From assembly GCA_947034885.2 (NCBI GenBank), contig OX344752.2:27594386-27658385 (forward strand): a DNA stretch of 64,000 nt. Direction: 5' to 3'. The position numbers were made by a program, and so were the translations under genes. A model generated the notes under the pieces. That model ran no database searches. It saw only the letters and a program-made list of their open reading frames with translations, and was not told the DNA's origin. This DNA is from Thuidium tamariscinum (Eukaryota > Streptophyta > Bryopsida > Hypnales > Thuidiaceae). Of the stretch, positions 1 to 13,125 are shown in pieces; the stretch's first letter is position 1; each line of letters begins with the position of its first letter.

Positions 1-1699
1 AACCAAAAGTGCCACAAGGGTATAAAAATCCAAGCAAAAACTATCAAAAACTTCTTGACATTACAAGTCAAGAAAATGCGGCATAACTTAAGTCTAATAG
101 TGTTTTTTCAAAAATGTAGGGAGTAAGAGAGAGAGAGAGAGAATGAGGGGAGAATGGTCGCCCTTTTATACCAAAAAGTGGCATTCACCCCACCCCCCGT
201 CTTAATCTATTAAGAAAAACTAGATTAGAAAATAAGGCTTGACCATATATGTAGCCACTTCCAAATCTAATTATCTACTTTAAAATCTATGAAATTTAAA
301 TTTAGAATTTAAATTCCAACTAACTTTTACAAGAACTTGCAATCTCCCTATTTTTGCCTTTCCAAAATCTACAAGTTCTTACATAGAACTTGTTTTCATG
401 TGTTCCCACCTACTTTTACATGAATTTCAAATTTACTTATATCAAGGCACTTGGGTTTACATCTTCTTGTTTTTTGAGATGTACTTTGCTCCCAAGTGCT
501 TCCCAAGTTCTTTACAGATTCTCAGTGAATTCCCTATGACCATTGGGGGTCCCAAATTCCATTTTCTCTAACATGTGCTGTCTCTAAATGCTAACTTTTG
601 AAGTTTGACTCTGAATTATAAATGGATTGTGCTGTTAGATCCGGAAAGCCATAGTTAGCTTCAGAAAAAAAATCTCTTATTTCTAAAACTATGCTCTAAA
701 ACTCAACAAAACTCAATGTAAGTTGGCATCAAAGTTGGGAAAAAATCCCAACTTTTAGAGTTTGATTCTTTTGGCCCCAATTTTTTCACTAGGCTCTCAA
801 GTAGGTAGAGGGGGATAGGAATAAACCTAAAGTAGGCCTCAATATGATGTCGTACATTTCCAGTATGCCGATCAACCTCTAACATTGCCAAATAATATGC
901 CAATTGTCGGAGGCGTTTGTCGGTTCTAAGGCTTTTGCCTATTGAAATGCCATGAAACTTGGGGGATGTCTTGTTAGTGTGAAATCACTTAGCCGGATTT
1001 TTAATGGGATTTAATCGCACCTTGAAAGATTCCTATAAATTTCCATCCAAGAACTATCATGGTTGACAATTTAAGATAATAACCAATAATCATTGAAAAA
1101 TTCCCAAATTTTGGAGGGGACCTTCTATTAAATCCCCTCATGTAGATGTGAACTTACATCCTACCTGTATATGCTGATAAATAGAGAATAGCTAAGTACC
1201 TGCAATTCTATGATTAGTATTTTTTCCGTATCCTCTTTGAAACTATGGGGAGGTGAAATCTCACCTTAGGTTCTCCTATCTAAAATTTAATTAACTCAAT
1301 GTAGCCCTTGCAAGCTTATTATCCTATCTTCCCACATTCCACTAAAACTATCGTCAATTCACCCATTGTAAGACTTAATTGGAAACTAAACTCATACAAA
1401 CCCCTTCTATCAACCAAATACTATATTGGCATGTAGAATTCCAATATCAGTTTTATATCTTTGTGTGGGTTTTATGTACTTATTTGTATGTTAAATTATA
1501 TAGAAATAAAAAAAAATTAATGAATCCCCAATGACGAATTTGAGGCTCATGGAGGTAGACATAACAATGTTTAACCGAACTTTGGTACTAAATGTTTAAA
1601 ATTTTCTACAACTAGTATCCAATCAAGGATTTGAGGTTAAACCTCTAATACAAAATAAAGAAAATAGGAATCAATTGAAAGAACCTTAAACCTTCAAGC
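1..1699. other. A+T-rich intergenic stretch, no gene
   Basis: No reading frame here has convincing coding character. The first ~200 bases include a promoter-like patch on the minus strand (a TATAAAAGG-type box beside a C-rich run near 165-200) like the one in the LTR-like repeats elsewhere in the window, so the edge may cut through another decayed retroelement copy. The rest is simple A+T-rich sequence. Confidence 0.5.
127..142. repeat. (GA)n microsatellite
   Basis: A short uninterrupted GA dinucleotide run. On the minus strand it lies just downstream of a TATA-like box. CT/GA tracts are common in plant 5' leaders, but here the context is a decayed repeat. Confidence 0.8.
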
Positions 1700-2745
1700 T
1701 TCAATAAGAAAATAAGAAAATTTAGCCAAGATTTTTAGTTCAAGAAGTGCTCCAACCACGTCGGTAGCAAATTTTTTTTAAAAAGAATAAAGTGTTGATG
1801 TACAAAAAATAAGGGTATTGACAACTTTGAGGGGGCCTTTATATACTCGTTTTTTAGTCCTCTTCGGTAAGTTGCCAATAAAAATATTTTGTTACTTTTA
1901 TCCCTCATCTACCCTAAATGTAATTTAAAAATAATACTTGTTTAATGGCAAAAAATTCTAAAATTCTCTTCATTTAGCTATTAAATCTTGGCCAAATCAA
2001 ATCCAAGATCTTAACTTAAAATATTTTGAAATTAATCTTATTCTAACTAGATATTTTGTATATTAATCAAAAGTCATTTTGAAAATTGTCTTTTTTTAGT
2101 CTAAAGATGTTTTTTTATGCAAGAAAGAGATTTTGATCAAACCCAATCTTTAATTTTCCAAAAGATATTTCTAAATTCACTTCTAATTAATCGCAATTAA
2201 CAATCAAAAAGTTTAACTAAGAGTTTACCCTCTCTAAATTTTAAAGAATAACTTGAAACGGAAATTTGTCCGCACTATAGTCTTCAGAAGACCCCATCTA
2301 GTCTAAAGGACCCTTTACCCTCCACTCCTAGGCCATTTGTGAGCGCAAATTGGAATTATAGTAACTTTAATTAAAAGTTTAAAATTTAATTTTTGGAGTT
2401 TGCGCTTTTTGTTGAATCCAGTAGGTCAGGTTTGTTAAGAATATTTGTGAGAGAAAGGAATTTTTCTTCATTCATTCTAATCGAATACCATTTGCTCCTA
2501 GTACATTGGTCAATCCGTCACCAAATTATAAATTCTCGTGAATTCGATGTTGATGTTGGTTCTGGTAGTTAAAAATGTTTGAATGTCTTCAAACTTGAAT
2601 AAATACTTATTTAACACACAAAAACCTAATCTAATTTTTTAGTGAGATTTTACAGCAACATATGTAATTTTTAGGAATTTATGAATAAGTCTGTCCGTAG
2701 TTGACTTTCCATGGAATCAATGTAAAATTCTGGGAAAATCCAAAA
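1700..2745 (-). repeat. Decayed LTR-like dispersed repeat, copy 1
   Basis: This segment resembles the repeat at 45175-46480 in the same orientation. Shared landmarks are the stretch around GTACATTGGTCAA (near 2497-2510), the run ending CTCCTAG (near 2322-2332), and the TTGTTGATG/AATGTCTT block near 2550-2600. On the minus strand it contains a TATATAAAGGCC box near 1840, as in the other copies. No protein-coding remnant is visible, so it may be a solo LTR or a non-autonomous element. Boundaries are approximate. Confidence 0.45.
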
Positions 2746-3113
2746 TAAATTGGGTAACATCTAGAACACTCCTAAACTTAAGTATAAATTTCATGTTTAC
2801 TTGTACTTGTCTTTTTTTAATAATTTGAAATTATTTTGTGTAATTGAATAATTTAATTCCTGATATTTGGGAATCTTGGACAATCAATTGATTTTTCTTA
2901 GCTCTTGGCATACTTCTACCATAGAAACACCTCTCTATAGGCTCGAATTGTCAATTCCACCATCTTTACTGTTTTAGTACTCTAACTCTCAAAATTACTT
3001 ATGTGATTTTTGACTTTTAAACCCAATTCACATTAGAATTACATTTAAACCCTTGTAGATTCTCTAAACTAAAAATAACCGTTGTTGCCTTAGTCAGTAT
3101 GTTGTATGTATCC

Positions 3114-4047
3114 TTAACCCCTAAAGGACCAACATGCCTTTTTTGGCAACATAGCGATTTTGGGCAGGTACGTGTGGCTACAGATTTCCATATTTTGAAA
3201 CCAAACTTTAATAGAAGGTGTGGACGAGGAGTATCTTCAAAGCCCAACAATTTTCGTGACTTTTGACTACATGGTTGAAAAGTTATTGCATAAAACGTTG
3301 TTTGTTTCTCAACTCGGGCAGTTTGGGCAGATCAGAAAAAATCACTTTTTTTGGAAATAAAAATTTGAAATTGATTTTATAGATTTATATATACATGTAA
3401 AGCTTTGAATCATTCCATTTGGATTAATGAGTCAAAAGTTATGAAGGATTTTAGTTTGCGGGTAGTTATGGATTCTCTTCTCTAAAATAAACTTTGAAGT
3501 CCTTTATTTTACTCAATTTTCAAAAAATTTGAAAAAAAATAAAAACATTGGGTGTAGATATTTTATTACAACATTTGAACCATTGGGATTGGCATTTTTC
3601 AATTCAATAAATAAATTGTTACCATTTTTGTATTTTGAATCATTCTCTACTTCTTTCTTCTTACTATTTTTTTTGTACATGTTGTACAATTCCAAATGAT
3701 ATGAAAATTTTTAAGAATGTAGCCAACTTGAATTGGAGAATAAATCCAAAGAGTTGCAACCATTTTGAACATTTTTGCATACAAATGTGACCTTTTGAAG
3801 TGCAGCTGCCCAGATTTTCGAAGTGGAAAAAAAATGATTTTTGTAACTTCAAACACTAATATCTTGCAATCTACATGGCGTAAATTTCTGAAATTTTTTC
3901 TACATCTTTCCAAACTAGTGCACTAAGAGATCTTATGGTTACATGTGTCAAAAAATGTTTTTTTTTCTGAAATTTGGTAGCTCTCCTAGAAATGACAGTT
4001 TTGGAGCAGTTTCGGTGGAAACATAGTTGCGATCCTTTAAGGGTTAA
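3114..4047. mobile_element. MITE of the TTAACCCCTAAA family, copy a
   Basis: The element starts TTAACCCCTAAAGGACC and ends with the near inverted complement GGATCCTTTAAGGGTTAA. The outermost TTAA contains a possible TA or TTAA target duplication. The ~0.93 kb body aligns with copies at 12171-13125, 26486-27453 and 23130-24022, sharing for example the gcagctgccc..attttcg motif near 3810. Short frames inside are shadows. Its first ~60 bp also match the left end of the pogo-like element at 16409, so it is read as a non-autonomous derivative of that element. Confidence 0.8.
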
Positions 4048-6658
4048 AAGGTTGATTTTGCACAGACAAATACTAGGACTGACAACTTTCATATCCTCAA
4101 ATCTCTTAGAATTGTTAATTACTCTCTCAAATTCACTTTTAAGATTTTAAATTGATGAAAATTACTAAATTTGTAAATTTTTTACCTTCTAAATGTTTCT
4201 TCACTAATTTGGTAGAGATGGCTATTAGAACACTTTTAATGTTCTTTTTATGTGTTTTTCTTCAATAATTTGACTAAAATCTGTAAAAGATTCGTGAACA
4301 ATAGATCAAGAGTTTCAAGTGCACTTTTGAGAGCTCATAGGCATGTGTTTTGGTATTTTTATTTTACATTGTGAAATTAGATATTGTAATGTTTAAGGTT
4401 TAAGTTCAAGGGTTTAGATGTAGGATTTAATTGAGTATAGAAATGAAAAAATAGCTATGGAGGGAAATTTTCACCTACACCTCGTAGTGTTAAAATAGTA
4501 TTTTTTATTTTAAGAGTTGAAGGGAAGTGCCAAGACATTGTGTTTTGTTCCCTAGTACTCCAACTAGAGTTTGTTTTTTAACCTTTGCTAGATTATATAA
4601 TATGTATTCGTATAAATAAAATTCAATGCTTTGTTTTATTAATGATTATGGATTTGTATAATAAATGAGTAAAAAACAAAAAAACGTTGATAGATTCAAA
4701 AAAAAAAGCCTGACCCCGAGAGCAGTAAAGAAATTTTTAAGAAGAATTTCATGTGAGAGTTATTGAAGGAGTGTATAGAGAATACTAATGAATTGAAGTT
4801 TTGCACCTATTGTGAAATGACGATTGTGATCAATTTAAGAATACTTTTTCTACTTTTCGCCTCTAAAAAATACAAGAAGATGAAGACACTTAATAACTTG
4901 CTTTCTTTGTATGCTACACATGGGATCATGCATATGGGAGAGCAAAAGAAATTTTATAATGAAGAGCATGGGCCTTTATAGGCTAAATCAACTTTTATAA
5001 TTATTTATTTGAAAGAGTATTTAAAAATTGTCAAATTTATCACTAAGGGGAGAGAAGATGATTTTAATGATCACACGTTCAAGGTCTTCAAGTAAAAGCT
5101 ATAGATGATTGATTTGAAATCAACTAATGTTAAGTTGAATCTTCAACTTCACAAATACAAGAAGATATAAAGACTTGTAACATTGCGGAATGATTGGTTT
5201 TTTAATTCATTCTTAGCTAATTTGAAAAAAGGAGTATTCACTGAGAGCGAACCAAAAGAAATGACAAAAGTGGCATCATACTTGAAGGTTAAAAAGGATA
5301 ATGTAAACCGTTTGAAAACTATATAAAGCACCAAAATGACCACTTTGGACATGTGGTGGGGCTTAGGAGACATTGAATGGTATGTTTGAATCACTCACTT
5401 TATATTGTGTTTCTTATTTGAATCATCTTTAGCTTTTTATTATTATTTTTTGAAATTATGAAAATATTTTGATCTTATATTGAATGTAAATGAATGCAAA
5501 TATTCTTATAAATGTACAGATATTTACAGATTGGCTTTAAAACTATCATAATTTGTATTTGATAAATTACAAATTCATTACCCTTGTATTTTTCAACACC
5601 TTAACAAGATTTTAAAAGTTGAAAGCTTTATCAATAGTAAAGCTTCATTTGAGTGATCTTCATTTACTTCTTTTGTCGTGACCAAGAATTACAATATTCT
5701 TTCTCGTATAAATTAAGATGATTATGACCTCGAGTTTATCATATGTCTTTAAGAAGGTATTTTTTTTAATTTCAGTTAAATTTTTTTAGTTTACATATAT
5801 TTTATCATTTGGAAATTGTTTTTTTTAATGTAATATTTTTACACTATAGATCACGTGGAGGATGATGAAGAAATGTCTATATTCACGTTTTCGGAATTTA
5901 AAGTTGATTTCAATTCACAAAATGAAGATGTTGTATTACTTGTATACTTTCAAGCAAGTAGTCTTTATCATTGTACAAGAACTTTTAAGAAAAAAAAACT
6001 AGTTTGGTTTAATTTTTTTTTCAAAGGTTTTTTTTTACTTTGACATTTGAAATTGTTATTGGATCTTCTCCCAAATTGATTTCTTAAATTTATCATACCA
6101 CAAAAAGGAAAGACACCTAAAAAGACTATCATTGAAAAAAAGGTAGATTTTAAAGAGAAAAAAATCATCTATAAGAGAAAATTATCTTGTAAAATTTTTG
6201 TATGGGTGACTTATAAGATTCAGGGTACTTTTTTATCTTTATGAATATCACTTCTTCATTCATTTGTTTTTATATAATTTTTCTTATATGTAATTCGTAT
6301 AATACATGTTTATTTGACTTATATTCTTGTTTTATGATTTATACTTGTTGAGGTGATTCTAAGATTCAAATTGACAAGTTTAAGTATCATTGTTTTCTTA
6401 AAATGCATGATGTTTTATATTAGCCTTTTATATATTTAATGCATTACTTTGCTTAGTTCAATATTTTTTGTTGGCATGAGATACTTCAGTTTTGCTTTAA
6501 AAATAGAGAAGTAGTTTGCCGAATATAGCATTTAAATTTTTTTAGTGAAATCGATAGGTGAGAGGTGTTATCGTTAGTTGAAATTCTCAGATTCAGAAAT
6601 CTTAATAGTTTGAGTCTTCTAGGAGAGTGGACTTGACTACCAACTTTTAAGACCTATC
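4048..6658. other. A+T-rich stretch, no gene
   Basis: Only short unsupported frames occur, the largest being 81 codons at 5149-5394 on the minus strand. There are no splice-linked open segments, RNA gene signatures or recognisable element termini. Confidence 0.6.
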
Positions 6659-7252
6659 ATGTTATTTGATGATAGTTGTATTTTAGATTTTGTAAGTCAC
6701 GTTAGGAAGTGCTTGTAGACTTAATTTAGTCAACATTATTATGTATTAATCATTAGGGGGTTAGATTAGTGTTTTGAGACTGTTTGGAGGTGTGAATAGG
6801 GACTTTTGGAGTTTGAAAAGGTGGTTTGAAACCTTAAGTCGATCTCCTTCTTTCCTGTTGTCTTCAAGTAATAAGCATCAAACACTCAACACATGCCTTT
6901 CACTTTGTCTCAATAGGATTAGTTTTGCATAGGATATCAAATATTCAAGAAAAAACCTTAGATTGACTAGATTGACAATTCCGCCATCACCTATAAACCA
7001 TCAACAAGGCTAACATCTCCAAAACACTCACCTAAACAAGACTTGAAGAGAATGGAAGGAAAGGAGGTTGACTTAAGGTTTCAAACCACCTTTTCAACTT
7101 CCAAAAGTCCTTATTCACACCTCCAAATAGTCTCAAAATATTAGTTTAACCCCTTAATGATCAATACATGATTATATTAGTTAAACTAAATCTACAAGCA
7201 TTTTTTAATGTGACTTATAGATTTTAAAACACAACCGTCATCAAATAACATT
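6659..7252. mobile_element. Foldback element with ~210-bp inverted arms
   Basis: The arm 6659-6868 is the imperfect inverted complement of 7041-7252. Both read from gttatttgatga through a conserved gactgtttggaggtgtgaat block to aggtggtttgaaacc and tcttcaag. About 170 bp separates the arms. Differences are scattered substitutions, so the two arms have diverged. There is no coding capacity. It is probably a decayed MITE or foldback transposon; superfamily unknown. Confidence 0.75.
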
Positions 7253-7254
7253 AC

Positions 7255-7420
7255 ATATGGATAATTAAATATTACTTAAATGAAAAAAACTTACTTGAAA
7301 TTCTTATAAATACTAGTTTACAAAAAAGTGTTAAATTCTTTGTTGATTTGAACAATGTACCACCTACATCAAGAAAAAATTTGTCATCATTTTATTAACT
7401 AATGCTAAATTAATAAAGAT
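7255..7420 (+). repeat. Remnant of the 29.4-31.5 kb foldback family
   Basis: The sequence cttacttgaaattcttataa..tttgttgatttgaaca..tgtacca resembles 31245-31325 closely, in the same orientation. It ends near a tcatcatttta segment comparable to the right terminus of that foldback. It is read as a broken copy of the same family; a related end fragment lies near 14340-14410. Confidence 0.4.
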
Positions 7421-10327
7421 TCAAATTTTGGGGGGTGGTGGACTACTTAAGTGGCTTGTTCTTTATTAAAGTAGTATACGTCACGTGAAAAATTCTGATA
7501 GGATACAAATTTTTAATTTACAAACAAATTTTTGTTAAATAATGTCTAAGTCAACTCACCTAAAGTTACAAAAAAATTAACAAACTATATCTATAGTTTT
7601 TTGTTCATTATCTGATAGTTTTGAGTTTTTTAACACATATTTTTTACCAATATTAAAGCACTTTTAAATAATTTTAATTAATTTTTTGTGGTTATAGGGA
7701 GTTTTTTCAAATACCCTACTAACACTCTTTTCAATTGTTTTTAACCAAAATTGTTTTAAGATTACACTGGAAGCAAAAAAAATAAAATTTCAAGATTTGA
7801 TTGACAACTACGAGATTTATAGTGTGCTATGATGAAAGTTGTTATTCATGAAGTTTTTTTTTACATTTGCAAATATAATGTTGAATATTTGTGTACCACT
7901 TGCATTCCATGTACTTGAATTTTCTCTTCTTTAATCTTTGTATCATGTTCTTTATGATTGAATTTAGGATCTCAGAATTTTTATATAATGTACATTTCAC
8001 AATAAGAAGTGTTCACAAAAATTGGCTAGATCATAGTATTTATTAATTGCAAATGTATTTGATTATGCTAAATTCATTCTTGAAATTTAAGTTTATGTTA
8101 TCCACAATATTTTGGAATTCTATTTATTTTAGTTATTTCTTAAGATTCAAAGCACTTTTAATTTGTATTTAGCAATATTTTTGTTCCTTAAAGTATTAGG
8201 AGGCGTAGGGGCCATAACCGGGGGCCTGCGTATGTGTGTGTGTTGAAGGGCCTACCTTCCCATTTTTTTTCCAAAAAAAACATATTTTTAATTTTTTTTC
8301 TTCTCTATTTTTTAGCACTTATTATATTTTTATTTTATTTTATATATTTTTATTTAATTAAAAAATTTAGAAAACAAAAATAAAAATGTTCAATATAATT
8401 TATTTATTTTTAAAATTCTCATATTATTTTTATATATTATTTTAGTATCATTTATCTTGAAAATATTAATAAATTTTACTAAAAAGTAAAATTTAAAAAA
8501 AGTTTAAGGTCTTAATGATAAGTATGGTTTCTTTTTACATATTTATAAGAACCAATTGATGAATGAAGTTTTTAGTTTTAGTTTTACTACAAATTTTAAT
8601 TTTTAGTGTATTATAAATTTTGACTTGAATTTCACTTCAATTGCAAAAATTGATTTAAATTTTTTTCAAATGTCAAATATTGAATTGGAGGCTTGTGTAA
8701 ACTATTGAATAATAAAAGTCCTATAATTTAATTAAATATGTGAATGACAAACGTGAGATTAAAAGATGAGCATATAACAAAACGAAGCCAAAATATAATA
8801 ACATTTCTTTTGTATTCGTGCAATAAGCATTTATATTTTTGTAATACAAAAGAACAAGATAGATTAATTTTTTTTTAGGGAATAAAAGAGGACAAAATTA
8901 AATGAATAAATCAATTTTGAGAATGTTTTGTGCACAAGATTTGATTCTATGACATTACAAGACTTGGTCTAGTAATGTTCAGAAAGTTTAATTACATGTT
9001 TTTTACATGAATTAAAAAATATTTAATGAATTCATCTAATTGATTCATTTTTAAGATAATAAAAAAATTTGTAATAAAACTTAATTCTATTGAATATCAA
9101 ATAATCGTGAAAAATATATATTATAATTATTTTAGTAAGATGGATTTGCATAGATTGATTTTAAGCTTTTTTAATGAACTTTTTTAATTCAATATTATTT
9201 TCAATGAAATTGAAGTATTCAAATATTCTTTTTGTAAAGAATGCAATATTAATTTTTTAACAAATACATGCAATAGTTTGTTTTGCAATAATGTTACATA
9301 AAAACAAATGAACAAGTAAATGATATTCATAAATACAAGGGAGTACTTTACATCTCAATAGTCATTTATAGAGAATTTTTCTCGTGATAATCTTCTTTTG
9401 CAAGTGATTTTTTTTTCAATATCCACCTTTTTTTCAGTATATGAGCACTTAATTACTCACTCCTAATAACTAAGCTAATACAATTAAATTTATATTTTAA
9501 GTGTTTAAAATAGATGTCTATATATTGATTTACTATGTCTTTCAAGCAATAAATCTTTGTATAGTTTTTAAGTATTTTGAACTTGAAATAATCTTAAATT
9601 ACTTCAAATTAATTTTTAATTGGCCTTTGGGGCTTCTAATTAAGCCATTGTGATTTTTTAGTTAAATATTGTTTAAATAAAAATTTAATGTAGATTCTTA
9701 TAATTAATTTTTTACTCATTCTAAAATGATAAGATTTGAATTGATTGAATCTTCTTATCAAAAATCATCATTGAATGAAAGTTCATCGTTAATTGGTACA
9801 TCAAACTTCATCTACATTTTTCTACTACATGGTAAATCAAAATTAGGATTTTACTTTACTCAAAGCTTTGTTATTTTTTCCTTTCGCAAACTCACTCAAC
9901 TTCTTTCATTTTTATTTAACTATCCAACCTCTTCCTTTGTTTTTTACACTATCATCCAATATAAGTTTTTCAATTCATTTTGATATTCTAGATACGCTAA
10001 TGAATTTAAAGAGTGGTGAAATAGTTGCTAGTTTTCTATTTTTAATTTACATCTTTTATTTTTTAATCTACTACCTGTTTCTGTAAGTAAACCTTCTAAT
10101 TTTTTAATCTTCTTCCTTTTCTACTTTTCTCCCCTCCTCGTCTTCTTTTAGGTGTTCTATAGTACTAACAAACACTTAAATTATCACTTAAGGAAAAAAA
10201 ATGAATTATCATGTTTATTTATTTTTAAATGAAAAAAGCCTTTTCCCTCTAGCATCTGCTTACCAAGGCAATTAAGCCCTTAGCAAAAGACAAAGGAGGC
10301 CTCTGAGAGCCCTTGACTCTATTGGTC
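7421..10327. other. A+T-rich stretch, no gene
   Basis: No supported gene. One short G-rich patch with a (TG)n run lies at about 8195-8262 and stands out from its surroundings, but no feature is recognised in it. Two overlapping A+T-driven frames at 9726-10086 are not credible genes. Confidence 0.55.
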
Positions 10328-10845
10328 TGTCGTGTCACTTTACATCGTCAACAGTAACTGTCGTAAACTATTAGCATTAAAACACATATATAAGTCTATA
10401 TGCAAATTCACACATTAAAGGGGATTCAAGGCCAACAGGAGACTGCGAAAGCCATGTTCCCAAAATTGTTCCCGATACTATCAGGTCAACAATTAATTAA
10501 TTTTTTTTTCAAAAAAAAAATTCATCCTGAAATACAAAAAGAATTCCATAAAAAAGAAATTTTTAAGAAAAGTCAGTGATATGGCACTCTCGACCACGTC
10601 ACCAGAGGCCAATTCTGCATTTCTGCGACAAATTCTACGTTCACTGCGTTTGGGAATTCACAGTCTTCTATTGGCCTTGAATGCCCTCTAATGCTACAAT
10701 AAGGCATGGATGAACAACCATCTAATCATTAGATGGTTGTTCATCCATGCCTTATTGTAGTGTGGATTTGCATATGGACTTATATATGTGTTTTAATGCT
10801 AGTAGTTTACAACACTTACTGTTGACGATGTAGAGTGACATGACA
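10328..10845. mobile_element. Nested inverted-repeat complex (composite MITE)
   Basis: Three inverted repeats are nested. The outer arms are 10328-10412 and 10761-10845, with matched blocks catcgtcaacagtaa and attaaaacacatatataagt. Inside are a second pair, 10413-10445 and 10661-10693 (gattcaaggccaa), and a 67-bp near-perfect palindrome at 10694-10760 made of 33-bp arms around one base. The arrangement suggests one small hairpin element inserted beside or into another, with the outer pair enclosing both. There is no coding capacity. Which pair was inserted last is not clear. Confidence 0.75.
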
Positions 10846-10869
10846 CATGCTTGAAATTATAAGTAAACT

Positions 10870-11260
10870 AAAATATTTTTTTTCAACTCAATTATTCAAA
10901 ATTCAATGTTTTCTAAACTCAACAAACTTTGATGATAAACTTTGCATAGTAAAATAATTTTTTTTGAAATTTTTTCATAACAAAAATATCTTTCATTTTC
11001 AAAAATCTGTTTGAGATTTTGAGTTTTCAATCAAAAATTATGAACAAAAATTAAAGAAGGATTGAAATGGACATTGTATTTAACATTTTAAAAAAGCTTT
11101 TTTGAATTTTGTCCATATCTTTTGATTGGAGACTTAGAATTTGAAAAAGATTTTTGAAGATAAAAGTTAATTAAATATGTCAGTTGAAATTTTTTTCAAA
11201 ATTTTTATTTTTTTATGTCGAAACAACCACCAATTTTTTGTTAATTTAGATGCTTCTTCC
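10870..11260 (+). repeat. Decayed relative of the 29.4-31.5 kb foldback arm
   Basis: Blocks such as aacaaactttgatga..catagtaaaa and cttttgattggagactta resemble 30795-30830 and 31010-31030 of the foldback, at lower identity. A+T-rich composition makes chance similarity possible, so the call is tentative. Confidence 0.3.
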
Positions 11261-12170
11261 AACCCTTAATTCTTATTCCTTAACTGTAACCTATTTTTAT
11301 TTATTAATATCTTATTTAAATTTTTAATAGTTTTTCAATTTTTCTTATTATGGTTATGAACTCCTTTTATCAATGCTTTAGTTTCTTCATTTCTTCATTT
11401 TACATAAGCTTTGTTTACCTTCCTCTTTTTAGCAACATAGTGCCATTTTGAAATCTTTGATAATTTGTGCCAAACCTAAACTATAACTAGGAAAATTGTT
11501 ATAAATAGTTTTTTCATTCTCTGACATTCTTCTAAACTTGTATGTATTTAGGGGATTTTAAAATTTTCTTGAAACTTCAACATTCTTAAGATTCTTCTTT
11601 ATTTAATAAAAAAAAAATTAATATTTTAAACTTTTAGCAATACTTTAGTAAGATATCAACCTAATGAAAAAAATAAAAATAAATGTTAGAATTTATACCA
11701 AACAATTCAACTCTCTATTTTTCATTACCAAGCATTTTTTAATTCTTTTGATTATGTATTTATGTTGTGAAGTTTTTACAATATCATTTTGCACGTTTTT
11801 CAAAGCTATCTTATCAATAAGGTTTTTAAATTTCTTCACTTGTACAAATCACAAAACATAAAATTTCAATTTTATATTATGTCACATTTATTTATTTAAT
11901 AAAAATACTAAAATAAAATTACTTTGCATTTGAGATTCTTATTGTTGCAAATTATTTCCTCTAATTTTAAAACCATTACTTCAATTGTTGACATCAAGTT
12001 CTTTAATGATTCAATATCATCATAAACCTATTCATATTGCAGATGTAAATTAAAATGTAAACTCTTTATATTCAATTTATTAAAAAATACTTTTGTAGTA
12101 TAATTATGTTGATTAAAACAAATAAAAACGTATATATCATTTTGAACAAATTTAACTTACTTAATAAAAT
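11261..12170. other. A+T-rich stretch, no gene
   Basis: Nothing beyond simple A+T-rich sequence and short random frames was seen. Confidence 0.55.
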
Positions 12171-13125
12171 TTAACCCCTAAACCCCTAAACAGCGTTTTT
12201 TGAGATTATAGATTTTTTGGGCAGCTCACTACGGATGGAGTTTTTATTTTTTTTCTTTGAAGTTTTGATACAATGTATGTCCGAGGAGTAGCTTTAAGGC
12301 CCAACAATTTTCATAACTTTTGAATTTGTGGATAAAAAGTTATGGCATGATAAATCACTTTGTTTGCTCGGCGGGCAGCCCGGGCAGCTGAAAAAACTTT
12401 TTCAAAAAAACTTTTTTTTGAAAAGTGAAATTTCAAATCGGTTCTTTAGGTTTATACAGACATGTGAAGCTTTGAATCAATCCATTCCAATCAATGAGTC
12501 AAAAGTTATGAAGATTTTAAGTTTGGGGTAGTTTGCAGCCAGTTACAGAATCTGCACAGCACAAAAAAAGTTTGAAATTCTTCATTTAATTCAATTTTTC
12601 ATATTTTTGAAAAAAAATAAAAACAAAAGGTGTAGATTGTTTATTTCAACATTTTAACCATTGGGATTGAAAATTTTCAATTCCATGAATAAAATGTTCA
12701 CAATTTAGTATTTTGGCTCATTTTTTACTTCTTTCTACTTACTTATTTTTTCCTATATGTTGTACAATTTCAAATGGTTTGAAATTTTTTGAGAATGTAG
12801 CCAACTTACATTTAAGTAAGAATTCAAAGAGTAACCACCATTTTGAATTTTTTTTCACACAAATGTGACCTTGTGAAGTGCAGCTGCCCGGATTTTCGCA
12901 GGGATAAAAAAACTGTTTTTGTCAATTCAAATGCTTATATCTTGCAATCTAAATGGTGGAAATTTCTGAAATTTTTTCCACATGTTTACAAACCACCTTA
13001 CTACAAGATCCTACGGTTACATGAGTCAAAAATGTGTTTTAAAAAAAAAATTGCTCTTGTATTAGAAATGGCAGTTTTGGAGCAGTTTTTTTTGGTGAAA
13101 ACGCTGTTAGGGGTTTAGGGGTTAA
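12171..13125. mobile_element. MITE of the TTAACCCCTAAA family, copy b
   Basis: This is the copy with the cleanest ends. The left end reads TTAACCCCTAAACCCCTAAA then CAGCGTTTT; the right end reads AACGCTGTTAGGGGTTTAGG then GGTTAA. The terminal inverted repeat therefore exceeds 25 bp and contains two telomere-like CCCTAAA units. TTAA flanks both sides. The body matches copies a, c and the right end of the pogo-like element. The 91-codon frame at 12843-13118 arises from the conserved repeat body and is not a gene. Confidence 0.88.

Noticed and set aside
5149..5394. 81-codon minus-strand frame
   Set aside because: A+T-driven open frame without motif, in a repeat-derived region.
9726..10086. Phe-rich overlapping plus-strand frames, considered as membrane proteins
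   Set aside because: Phe/Leu/Ile richness follows from T-rich DNA. Two overlapping frames are equally open.
12171..12195. CCCTAAA units read as an interstitial telomere
   Set aside because: Only two units, in inverted orientation at both ends of a MITE, so they belong to the terminal inverted repeat.
12843..13118. 91-codon frame, with a matching frame at 27207-27395, suggesting a conserved small protein
   Set aside because: Both lie in the same part of the MITE body. The frame is open by base composition and is broken in copies a and f, so conservation is of the repeat DNA.
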